A stretch of DNA of 14,062 nucleotides from an uncultured Micrococcales bacterium (GTDB lineage: Bacteria > Actinomycetota > Actinomycetes > Actinomycetales > Microbacteriaceae). Below are positions 7,601-12,983 of the stretch, piece after piece (position 1 is the first letter of the stretch; each line of letters opens with the position of its first letter). Location of the stretch: the NCBI GenBank assembly GCA_913056225.1, contig CAJXMQ010000016.1, positions 1 through 14,062 on the forward strand, read 5' to 3'. The notes below the pieces were generated by a model. The model searched no databases and had not been told where the DNA came from. It saw nothing but the letters and a program-made list of their open reading frames with translations. The position numbers and the translations under genes were made by a program.

Positions 7601-8122
7601 ATTGCTCAACTCTTAGCTCGCTCCGAAGTTCCAGATGGGGAAATTCTTACGCTGGCCGGCTTGATAACCACCATCAATCATCGAGTAGCAAGAAATAGTG
7701 GTAATCCTTACGCGGCAGTCACAGTTGAGGATTTCAGCGGTGAGATTCAGGTGATGTTTATGGGCAAGACATACGCTCAATACAAAGATCAACTTATCGC
7801 GGATCAAACGGTCTCTGTTCGCGTGCGAATCTCTCGAAGAGATGACGGTATCTCGGCTTCTGCCATTTCCATGGACTTTATTGATGCCAGCAGGGATGAC
7901 GGGGGAGTGGTAACTCTGAGTATCAGAGAGGGTCTTGCCACTAAATCCAGAATGGATCAGCTGCAGGGGATTTTAGAAAATTATGAGGGTCCGGTTGAGG
8001 TGCAGGTAAAGCTTGAGTCCGGTGGCGGTGACCGCCATTTCGTCTTGCCGCACAGGGTGAAAGTTTGCCCGGAGTTGTTTGGAGAGGTCAAGCAACTGCT
8101 GGGAGCATCCAGCATTTCCTAG
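4619..8122 (+). CDS. dnaE: DNA polymerase III alpha subunit, DnaE1 type
   Basis: DnaE is the replicative DNA polymerase catalytic subunit; 1167 residues is normal for the actinobacterial DnaE1 type. Domain order: PHP domain (about 1-285) with HLHCHTEYS, DHG at 43-45, E69, H103, C153 and ND-L-H (D221, H223), so the metal-site residues known to support proofreading in mycobacterial DnaE1 appear intact; palm with catalytic pair D412/D414 in PDIDVDFDD and third aspartate D576 in KMDFLG; fingers; beta-clamp-binding motif QVDLF (936-940); then an OB fold (about 1015-1085) and a C-terminal tail. Translation starts at GTG behind GGAGG. A promoter candidate lies just upstream, so dnaE may be transcribed apart from the division cluster. 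Its stop codon overlaps that of the convergent gene at 8119-8122. Confidence 0.98.
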   Translation: MSKDNFVHLHCHTEYSMLDGAARIGELVNKAAEQKMPAIAITDHGNNFGAYEFWKQSTAAGIKPIIGLEAYMTPGTGSRKEKTRVKWADGGQDDVSASGAYTHMTLLSTDNATMQNLFRMSSQASLDGFYFKPRIDMDLINQFGKGLIGTSGCASGEVQTRLRLGQYQEARDAAARMRDALGKENYFIEIMDHGIDIEQRVMPELLKLAKDLDIPLLATNDLHYTSKKDSEAHDALLSVQSGSNIYDPNRFKFDSQEFYLKSAAEMRDLFSDYPEACDNTLLVAERCEVSFEKRDLMPRFPTPDDETEASWFEKEVWKGMNARYHGLIPEDARKQAEYEIDVILNMGFPGYFLVVADFIGWAREQKIRVGPGRGSAAASIVSYALGITELDPIEHDLIFERFLNPERVSMPDIDVDFDDRRRPEVIRYVTEKYGADRVAQIVTYGTIKAKQALKDAARVMAMPYSAGEKLTKAMPPMVLGRDANLDDTHNKDSERYSEAAEFRELVETDEDSKKIFELAKGLESLKRQWGVHAAGVIMSAVPLTDAIPIMKREDDGAIITQFDQPPCEELGLLKMDFLGLRNLTVIDDALENIKRNRDVEVVLEQLDMNSDDKTYQLLSRGDTLGVFQLDSDNMRSLLRLLKPSEFEHISAVGALYRPGPMGMNSHTNYAQRKNGLQQPESIHPELEKPLEEILGPTYGLIVYQEQVMAVAQKVAGYTLGQADLLRRAMGKKKPEELAKQFVGFSDGMKAKGFSEAAIKALWDTLLPFADYAFNKAHSAGYGVLSFWTAYLKANYPAEYMAALLTSIGDSKDRLAIYLNECRRMGIKVLAPDVNESIGVFAAAGEDIRFGLGAIRNVGKNVVSAIIDAREKKGNFTDFNDFISKVNAQACTKRVVEALIKAGAFDSMGHNRRALLAIHESAVEAASVTKKNESLGQVDLFASLDEDTTSIVIPDLPEWTKRDKLAHEREMLGLYVSDHPLSGQEAILGRNSDSSIAQLLARSEVPDGEILTLAGLITTINHRVARNSGNPYAAVTVEDFSGEIQVMFMGKTYAQYKDQLIADQTVSVRVRISRRDDGISASAISMDFIDASRDDGGVVTLSIREGLATKSRMDQLQGILENYEGPVEVQVKLESGGGDRHFVLPHRVKVCPELFGEVKQLLGASSIS
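8097..8120 (+). terminator. Weak terminator-like hairpin at the dnaE 3' end
   Basis: TGCTGG (8097-8102) and CCAGCA (8109-8114) form a perfect six-base stem around a six-base loop, followed by TTTCCT, entirely within the last dnaE codons. The U tract is short, so it may be a weak or factor-assisted terminator or chance. No other site is available, because the convergent gene begins immediately. Confidence 0.3.
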
Positions 8123-8622
8123 AAATTATCTGCGAGTCTGTCACCAATGGAGTGGTATCCGCGTTGGAAGTATGTGATGGGTGATTGTTCGTTCAATTCA
8201 AAACCAGATTCGACATCACAAATGACAACTGCATTTTTTTCAACGTCAATGACTGATCTAATTCTCACCAGCAAAACCGCACTGGCTTGTTCAAATACCG
8301 GCACATCTTCTGGACCTGCTTGATATGCGGATTTGAATCTGTCCTCCTTGGCCCCTGCCATTTGTTGAGCCAAGGGGAGGTTCTCGCTTCCCAGCACATG
8401 CAACCCCAACAACCGACCAGTAGTCATCAGTGGGTAACTGGAGCTTCCTTGCGCAATATTCAAAGAGATTAGCGGCGGGTTGGAGCCCAGGCTGGTGGCA
8501 CTGGAGGCCGTGAAGCCAAAAGGCTGCCCCTGATCAGAGCCTGTTATCACTGATATTCCAGAGGCGTGACGTCGAAAGGCGGCCCTGAGAGCATCCGCCC
8601 CCTGAAGAGTTTTGTAATCCAT
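8119..8622 (-). CDS. Flavin-reductase-like FMN-binding protein
   Basis: The 167-residue protein belongs to the flavin reductase-like split-barrel family (HpaC/ActVB-type), whose members bind FMN or FAD and use NAD(P)H to supply reduced flavin to a partner monooxygenase. Seen: the N-terminal block FRRHASGISVITG, the flavin-contact block FGFTASSATSLGSNPPLISLNI (about residues 35-56), HVLGSENLPLAQQMAG, and the terminal YFQRGYHSIG. No monooxygenase partner is nearby, so the physiological role is open. There is no Shine-Dalgarno before the ATG at 8622; a TAACCT -10-like box ends seven bases upstream, suggesting a leaderless mRNA. The TAG stop shares CTAG with the dnaE stop in the opposite direction. 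Confidence 0.85.
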   Translation of the reverse strand: MDYKTLQGADALRAAFRRHASGISVITGSDQGQPFGFTASSATSLGSNPPLISLNIAQGSSSYPLMTTGRLLGLHVLGSENLPLAQQMAGAKEDRFKSAYQAGPEDVPVFEQASAVLLVRIRSVIDVEKNAVVICDVESGFELNEQSPITYFQRGYHSIGDRLADNF

Positions 8623-8625
8623 CCG

Positions 8626-8633
8626 TATAAGGT
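8626..8633 (+). promoter_or_regulatory. Possible -10 region for hisD
   Basis: TATAAG (8626-8631, five of six consensus bases) overlaps TAAGGT (8628-8633, TANNNT). Initiation near 8638-8640 would give a leader of about 33 bases to hisD. A weak -35 (TGAAGA, 8603-8608) lies 17 bases before TATAAG, inside the opposing gene. The box overlaps the opposite-strand -10 of the flavin reductase gene. Confidence 0.35.
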
Positions 8634-8635
8634 TA
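8630..8635 (-). promoter_or_regulatory. Possible -10 of a leaderless flavin reductase mRNA
   Basis: Read on the minus strand, TAACCT ends seven bases before the ATG at 8622. This is the spacing expected when transcription starts at or one base before the start codon, a common actinobacterial arrangement. The absence of a ribosome binding site agrees. No good -35 was seen. Confidence 0.4.
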
Positions 8636-8672
8636 AGGGATTAGACCAGGGGAAGCGTTAGAAAGGTAGATA

Positions 8673-9968
8673 TTGCGCATTGTAGAAATCAGCGAGCAGC
8701 TGAATCCGAAAGATGTTAATTTGCTGCTTCCCCGAGCAGAGCAAAGCATTGACTCGGTAATGTTCGATGTTCAGGCATTAATTGCCGAGGTCGAAGCTCA
8801 CGGCGAGAAGGCCATTCGGGAGCAGATTTCTAGATTTGATCAAGTGCAACACCCAGTTTTGAAAGTTGAAAAACAACAACTGATAGAAGCTTTAGAACAG
8901 GTTGATGACTCATTGATTGAAGCAATGCGTGAATCAATTGCGAGACTGAGAAAATCAAGTCAAGATTCACTCCCAAAACAGGTCACCACAGAGTATGGGA
9001 ATTCAGCAAAGGTGACCCAACGGTATTCCCCAGTTGATTCTGTGGCTGTTTATGCCCCAGGTGGAAAAGCCGTATACCCATCAAGCGTAATTATGAATGT
9101 AGTTCCCGCTCAGGTTGCCGGAGTGGGCAGGATTGGGCTTTTTAGCCCAGCTCAGGAAAATGGATTGCCCGCGGCTGAGGTCTTGGCAGCAGCCTCTGTA
9201 TTGGAAATTGATGAGGTTTATTCAATTGGCGGAGTTGGAGCAGTTGCTTCCGCAGCCTTCGGAATTGAAAGCATTGGCTTAGAGCCGTTTCGAATGTTCA
9301 CCGGTCCCGGAAACATTTATCTGGCAGCCGCCAAACGTGCGCTTAGAGGGCTAATCGGTATTGACAGCGAGGCTGGACCAACGGAGATTATGGTTCTGGC
9401 AGATGAGCAGAGCAATGTTGACTATGTTGCCTCTGATCTGTTGAGTCAAGCTGAGCATGATGAGAATGCAGCTTGCGTACTGGTCACCACCTCAATGCAG
9501 CTAGCCGAGAGAGTGAATTCGAACCTGCTATCCAGGTTGGAAACTACAGCCAATCAGTCAAGAGCAAGGACAAGCTTGGAAGGCCCGCAATCAATTATTT
9601 TGGTGGTGGAATCACTGCAATCCATGGTTACCGCGGCAAATGAATATGCAGCTGAACACCTCAGCCTGCAATTGGCCGAAAATGATGAAGCAGCCACGCA
9701 AATCACGAATGCGGGAGCTTTGTTTATTGGGCCATATTCACCAGTGAGCCTTGGAGATTACATGGCTGGGTCGAATCACGTTCTACCAACTGGCGGCCAG
9801 GGAAAACACAGTTCCGGATTGTCGGTTCTTACTTTCTTGAGAGCGCAACAGGTGATTGATTACACCAAACAGGAGCTTTTGGAGCTAGAGCCCAAGTTGA
9901 TATCCTTCACTGGCGCAGAACGTCTGCCGGCACACGGAGAAGCAATTAGCGCAAGAAGGAGTCACTGA
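8673..9968 (+). CDS. hisD: Histidinol dehydrogenase
   Basis: HisD catalyses the last two steps of histidine synthesis, oxidising L-histidinol to L-histidine with NAD+ and a zinc site. The 431-residue length is normal. Family residues are present: GPGNIYLAAAKR (211-222), SEAGPTE, zinc ligands Q259, H262 (SQAEHD), D362 (LGDYMAGSNHVLPTGG) and H421 (LPAHGEA), and the catalytic pair E328-H329 in AAEHLSL. The TTG start is the first possible one after an in-frame stop at 8667-8669 and has AAAGG six bases upstream. No other his gene is next to it; instead its TGA overlaps the ATG of nrdR by one base. Confidence 0.97.
   Translation: MRIVEISEQLNPKDVNLLLPRAEQSIDSVMFDVQALIAEVEAHGEKAIREQISRFDQVQHPVLKVEKQQLIEALEQVDDSLIEAMRESIARLRKSSQDSLPKQVTTEYGNSAKVTQRYSPVDSVAVYAPGGKAVYPSSVIMNVVPAQVAGVGRIGLFSPAQENGLPAAEVLAAASVLEIDEVYSIGGVGAVASAAFGIESIGLEPFRMFTGPGNIYLAAAKRALRGLIGIDSEAGPTEIMVLADEQSNVDYVASDLLSQAEHDENAACVLVTTSMQLAERVNSNLLSRLETTANQSRARTSLEGPQSIILVVESLQSMVTAANEYAAEHLSLQLAENDEAATQITNAGALFIGPYSPVSLGDYMAGSNHVLPTGGQGKHSSGLSVLTFLRAQQVIDYTKQELLELEPKLISFTGAERLPAHGEAISARRSH
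9956..9961 (+). promoter_or_regulatory. Shine-Dalgarno of nrdR inside hisD
   Basis: AAGGAG lies six bases before the nrdR ATG (9968), within the last codons of hisD. It gives nrdR efficient initiation on the hisD transcript. Confidence 0.75.
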
Positions 9969-10411
9969 TGCACTGCCCTTTTTGTAGACATCAAGATTCC
10001 AAAGTCACCGATTCAAGAACTAGTGATGACGGAAGTTCGATTCGTCGGCGGAGGCAGTGTCCGGAATGTGGCAAAAGATTCACAACCATAGAAACAGCCA
10101 GCCTGATGGTAACTAAGCGATCAGGTGTCAGTGAGGCATTCAGCAGGGACAAAATTGTCTCAGGGGTCAGAAAAGCCTGCCAGGGGAGACCGGTAACCGA
10201 CGCTGATTTAGCCAAACTGGCACAAACTGTTGAAGAAAACCTGAGGCAAACGGGATCTGCAAGCATAGAGGCACATGAAATTGGCTTGGCAATTTTAGAG
10301 CCTCTGAAAAAGTTGGACGAGGTGGCGTTTATGCGCTTTGCAAGTGTTTATCAGGCCTGGGATTCACTCGAAGATTTCGAACAAGCAATAGCGGATCTGA
10401 GAGATCAGTGA
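9968..10411 (+). CDS. nrdR: Transcriptional repressor NrdR
   Basis: NrdR senses ATP/dATP through an ATP-cone and represses ribonucleotide reductase genes. The 147-residue protein has the family layout: an N-terminal zinc ribbon with C3-x2-C6 and C31-x2-C34, the basic DNA-binding segment SSIRRRRQ between them, and an ATP-cone from about residue 46 (VTKRSGVSEAFSRDKI) to 136. The start ATG overlaps the hisD stop (TGATG). Its targets are not in this window, and I saw no clear NrdR-box pair here. It is followed by pyrD with a GTGA overlap, so dNTP control, histidine and pyrimidine genes probably share one mRNA. Confidence 0.97.
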   Translation: MHCPFCRHQDSKVTDSRTSDDGSSIRRRRQCPECGKRFTTIETASLMVTKRSGVSEAFSRDKIVSGVRKACQGRPVTDADLAKLAQTVEENLRQTGSASIEAHEIGLAILEPLKKLDEVAFMRFASVYQAWDSLEDFEQAIADLRDQ

Positions 10412-11403
10412 TTTATAGGATTCTGTTCAACTTGGTTTTGAAAAGAACCAACCCTGAGTCTGCTCATCACCTGGGTGTGGTGACGATTCGGGTTTTGTTC
10501 AAACTGGGTCTAATCCGGCCGGCTAATTTCAAAGACTTCACCGCGATGGGGCTTAGTTTCAATGGACCCTTGGGAATGGCGGCTGGTTTTGATAAAGATG
10601 GTGAATTAATACCAGAGCTGTATGCCCTTGGATTTGGCCATGTTGAGGTAGGCACCGTCACAGCCCTGGCACAACCTGGAAACCCCAAACCAAGAATGTT
10701 TCGATTACCTAAAGACCGGGCCCTTATAAATCGCATGGGGTTTAATAACAACGGCGCCAAGGCGCTGGCAGAAAAACTAAGCAAGCTGAGGCAGAGTTCA
10801 AACCAACTTCCGGTGATTGGAATCAACCTCGGTAAGTCCAAAATTGTTGAGCTTGACAGAGCGGCCGAGGATTATGCCTTTAGCGCCAATTTACTCAAGG
10901 GTCTCGGGGATTACTACGTAATCAACGTATCCAGCCCTAACACACCAGGGCTGAGGGAATTGCAGGAAACAGAAGCGCTGAGGTCGATAATTTTGGCAGT
11001 TCAGAAAGAAATTGGCAAAGACGCCCCATTGCTTGTAAAGATTGCGCCCGATCTAACAAACGAGGCAGCTCTGGAGGTTGCAAAGCTTGTGAATCAGCTT
11101 GGCCTGAGCGGGATGATTGCTGCCAACACGACAATTTCAAGATTGAATCTAAAATCAAAACCCAGCAAGATAACCGAAGCCGGTGGTTTATCCGGAGCAC
11201 CATTGAAAACCAGGGCCAGCGAATTAATCCCAGTTCTCAGGAAAGAACTTGATGGCGACAAGACAATAATTTCAGTTGGCGGAATCGAAACCGAAGCGGA
11301 AATTCGGTCCAGATTGGAAAGTGGCGCTGATTTGGTTCAGGTATACACCGGGTTTGTTTATGCAGGGCCTTTTTGGCCCAAGCGGATTCAGAAAAACCTC
11401 TAA
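10408..11403 (+). CDS. pyrD: Dihydroorotate dehydrogenase, class 2 (quinone)
   Basis: PyrD oxidises dihydroorotate to orotate in pyrimidine synthesis. Class 2 enzymes are membrane-associated, use FMN and pass electrons to quinone. Class 2 is indicated by the N-terminal extension (residues 1-40, including FNLVLKRTNPESAHHLG), MAAGFDKDGE (57-66), NRMGFNNNG, and a serine in the active-site motif NVSSPNTPGLRELQ (173-186) where class 1 enzymes have cysteine. The FMN region is marked by KIAPDLT, AANTT, GGLSG and SVGGI. The length, 331 residues, is normal. The GTG start overlaps the nrdR stop by four bases, with no strong ribosome binding site. The TAA stop overlaps the TAG of the convergent aldo/keto reductase gene. 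Confidence 0.96.
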   Translation: MIYRILFNLVLKRTNPESAHHLGVVTIRVLFKLGLIRPANFKDFTAMGLSFNGPLGMAAGFDKDGELIPELYALGFGHVEVGTVTALAQPGNPKPRMFRLPKDRALINRMGFNNNGAKALAEKLSKLRQSSNQLPVIGINLGKSKIVELDRAAEDYAFSANLLKGLGDYYVINVSSPNTPGLRELQETEALRSIILAVQKEIGKDAPLLVKIAPDLTNEAALEVAKLVNQLGLSGMIAANTTISRLNLKSKPSKITEAGGLSGAPLKTRASELIPVLRKELDGDKTIISVGGIETEAEIRSRLESGADLVQVYTGFVYAGPFWPKRIQKNL

Positions 11404-11426
11404 ACCAGCCTCTCTGGGGGAGAGGT
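11391..11426 (-). terminator. Candidate terminator of the aldo/keto reductase gene, inside the pyrD end
   Basis: On the minus strand an outer stem ACCTCT/AGAGGT (plus-strand 11421-11426 and 11396-11401) encloses a symmetric CCC/TTT internal loop and an inner stem CCAG/CTGG, then runs straight into a T tract (plus-strand A's at 11392-11395). It spans the stop codon at 11400-11402, with the T tract antisense to the last pyrD codons. A competing stem CCTCTC/GAGAGG (11409-11414 with 11420-11425) exists, so folding is uncertain. Confidence 0.4.
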
Positions 11427-12401
11427 AGTCAAATTTGGATCGCGAACAATCGAATCATCCAGAATTTCATCAATTTTCTTCATGAGGGGTTTTGGTATTT
11501 CCACGTCGTTTGCGGCCAGGTTTGACTGGATTTGTTCAGGCGTTCGAGCTCCAACAATTGCTGATGTGACATTCGGGTTTTGAAGCGTCCAGGCCAGAGA
11601 TAACTGAGCCATGGTCAATTCCAACTCTTCCGCAATTGGCTTCAATTTCTGAATCCTAGAAAGAGTTTTTTCGCTCATGAATTTTTCTAAGAATGAAGAG
11701 GTTTCGGGATCACTGGCTCGAGTCCCCTCAGCGGGTTGCACTCCTGGCAGATACTTACCAGTCAGCACACCACCAGCCATTGGCGACCAAACAATCTGAC
11801 TAATTCCATTTTTTTCAGATGCAGGAATTACTTTCTTCTCAATCACTCGCCACAGCATCGAATACTGGGGCTGCGAGCTGATTAGCTGGAAGTTCATCTC
11901 CTTGGCAAGTTTTGCACCCGCCTCTATTTGCTCTGCCGTCCATTCGCTTACGCCGATGTAGAGAGCCTTACCAGAGCGCACGATGTCAGCAAAGGCTTGC
12001 ATGGTCTCTTCCAGCGGTGTCTCATAGTCATACCGGTGAGCTTGATAGAGGTCGACATATTCAGTTCGAAGTCTTTTCAGAGATCCATTGATGGATTCCA
12101 TGATGTGTTTGCGAGAAAGCCCGTGGTCGTTCGGCTTTCTTTCTGCGACTGGCCAGTAGACCTTAGTAAGAATCTCTAGTCCTTCACGTCTTTGGCCGCT
12201 GAGTGCGTTTCCTAAGACTTCTTCAGCTGCCTGATTTGCGTAAACATCAGCTGTGTCAAATGTGGTTATGCCACCATCCAGGGCAGCGTGAACCGTTTTG
12301 GTTGCTTCTTCGTTGGTCACCTGACTGGCATGAGTTAGCCAGTTTCCATAAATCAGTGAAGTGACTTTGAAACCACTGTGCCCAAGGTAGCGATATTGCA
12401 T
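11400..12401 (-). CDS. Aldo/keto reductase, Kv-beta-like
   Basis: A 333-residue (alpha/beta)8 NADPH-dependent oxidoreductase of the aldo/keto reductase superfamily. The catalytic tetrad is complete: D49 and Y54 (FDTADVY), K80 (LTKVYW) and H122 (LYQAHRYD). The segment HGLSRKHIMESINGSLKRLRTEYVDLY and the later WSPMAGGVLTGKYLPG region resemble the voltage-gated potassium channel beta-subunit branch (AKR6-like) more than the short AKR5 type; bacterial members of this branch are soluble enzymes reducing aldehydes. The substrate cannot be inferred. ATG overlaps the upstream DUF3043 stop by one base (TAATG), with GGAGAG about nine bases before it, so the two genes form one transcription unit. Confidence 0.93.
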   Translation of the reverse strand: MQYRYLGHSGFKVTSLIYGNWLTHASQVTNEEATKTVHAALDGGITTFDTADVYANQAAEEVLGNALSGQRREGLEILTKVYWPVAERKPNDHGLSRKHIMESINGSLKRLRTEYVDLYQAHRYDYETPLEETMQAFADIVRSGKALYIGVSEWTAEQIEAGAKLAKEMNFQLISSQPQYSMLWRVIEKKVIPASEKNGISQIVWSPMAGGVLTGKYLPGVQPAEGTRASDPETSSFLEKFMSEKTLSRIQKLKPIAEELELTMAQLSLAWTLQNPNVTSAIVGARTPEQIQSNLAANDVEIPKPLMKKIDEILDDSIVRDPNLTTSPPERLV

Positions 12402-12931
12402 TAAATCTTCTCTCCGCGTTTCACCTGGGGTTTAGGGATGCGCAAGGGCCTCATTTGGATGGACCTCATAGCCGCATACCAGCGAACTCCTTTTTCAACT
12501 TTGTCAGCGCCAAATCTCTCGACGAGTTTCTTCTTTACTCGGATTCCGTGAATGAATGCATCGAAGGCAACCGCCAAGAAAAGTGCCCACATCGCAACTA
12601 GCGAATAGAACTGGACCTCGATGGAGTCAACAAATGTTGCCAACACCACTACCACCAGTCCGGGGAGCACCAGCTCACCAGCGGTGAACCTGGCATCAAC
12701 TATGTCCCTGATCATTTTTCGCTGAGGACCTCGATCACGAGATGTCAGGTAGCGCTCATCACCAGCCATCATGCCTTCGCGAATTTTGCCCCGCTCTTCA
12801 CGCACCCGCTCTTTCTCAATACGCTTGGCTTCTTTGCTTTTATCACCTACCAGAGGACGCTTTCTCAGCTTCTCCTGGTCCTTCCTTGATGGAGTTGGTC
12901 TGCCTTTACCGGCATTGCTCTCTTGTTCCAA
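12401..12931 (-). CDS. DUF3043 family membrane protein
   Basis: A conserved actinobacterial protein of unknown function. Seen: a basic, charged N-terminus with GKGRPTPSRK and RPLVG motifs, a long Lys/Arg/Glu helix, the signature DERYLTSRDRGPQRKMIRDIVDARF, two hydrophobic segments (GELVLPGLVVVVLATF, then FYSLVAMWALFLAVAFDAFI), and a basic C-terminus with YAAMRSIQMRPLRIPKP. This implies a two-helix membrane protein with both long charged tails probably cytoplasmic. I chose TTG at 12931 (176 residues) because GCGAGG lies six bases upstream; an upstream TTG at 12952 adds seven residues but falls in the predicted promoter. It is co-transcribed with the aldo/keto reductase and divergent from the M20 peptidase. 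Confidence 0.88.
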   Translation of the reverse strand: MEQESNAGKGRPTPSRKDQEKLRKRPLVGDKSKEAKRIEKERVREERGKIREGMMAGDERYLTSRDRGPQRKMIRDIVDARFTAGELVLPGLVVVVLATFVDSIEVQFYSLVAMWALFLAVAFDAFIHGIRVKKKLVERFGADKVEKGVRWYAAMRSIQMRPLRIPKPQVKRGEKI

Positions 12932-12937
12932 AATAAA

Positions 12938-12943
12938 CCTCGC
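12938..12943 (-). promoter_or_regulatory. Shine-Dalgarno deciding the DUF3043 start
   Basis: On the minus strand GCGAGG lies six bases before TTG at 12931. No comparable site precedes the alternative TTG at 12952. This favours the shorter protein. Confidence 0.5.
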
Positions 12944-12953
12944 TAACTGCAAC

Positions 12954-12959
12954 TAGATT
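12954..12959 (+). promoter_or_regulatory. -10 box of a leaderless M20 peptidase mRNA
   Basis: TAGATT (TANNNT) ends exactly six bases before the ATG at 12966, placing transcription initiation on the A of the start codon. No ribosome binding site is present. This is the textbook actinobacterial leaderless arrangement. No convincing -35 is visible. Confidence 0.5.
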
Positions 12960-12983
12960 ACTCTCATGAGTTTCATTTATCAG
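12955..12983 (-). promoter_or_regulatory. Promoter for the DUF3043-aldo/keto reductase pair
   Basis: On the minus strand CTGATA (12983-12978, four of six -35 bases) is followed after 17 bases by TAATCT (12960-12955). Initiation near 12948 would give a 17-base leader containing the GCGAGG site. The -10 overlaps the plus-strand TAGATT by five bases, and the -35 lies within the first codons of the M20 gene. Confidence 0.45.

Noticed and set aside
9134..9149. Perfect hairpin TGGGCT-TTTT-AGCCCA
   Set aside because: It lies in the middle of conserved hisD coding sequence (RIGLFSPA) with no following T tract; it encodes normal protein and is probably incidental.
11365..11379. Perfect inverted repeat GGGCC-TTTTT-GGCCC near the pyrD end
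   Set aside because: Short five-base stem within coding sequence, no T tract after it on either strand; not a convincing terminator.
12932..12952. Upstream TTG start for the DUF3043 protein at 12952
   Set aside because: No ribosome binding site precedes it and it lies upstream of the predicted transcription start; TTG at 12931 with GCGAGG is better, though not proven.
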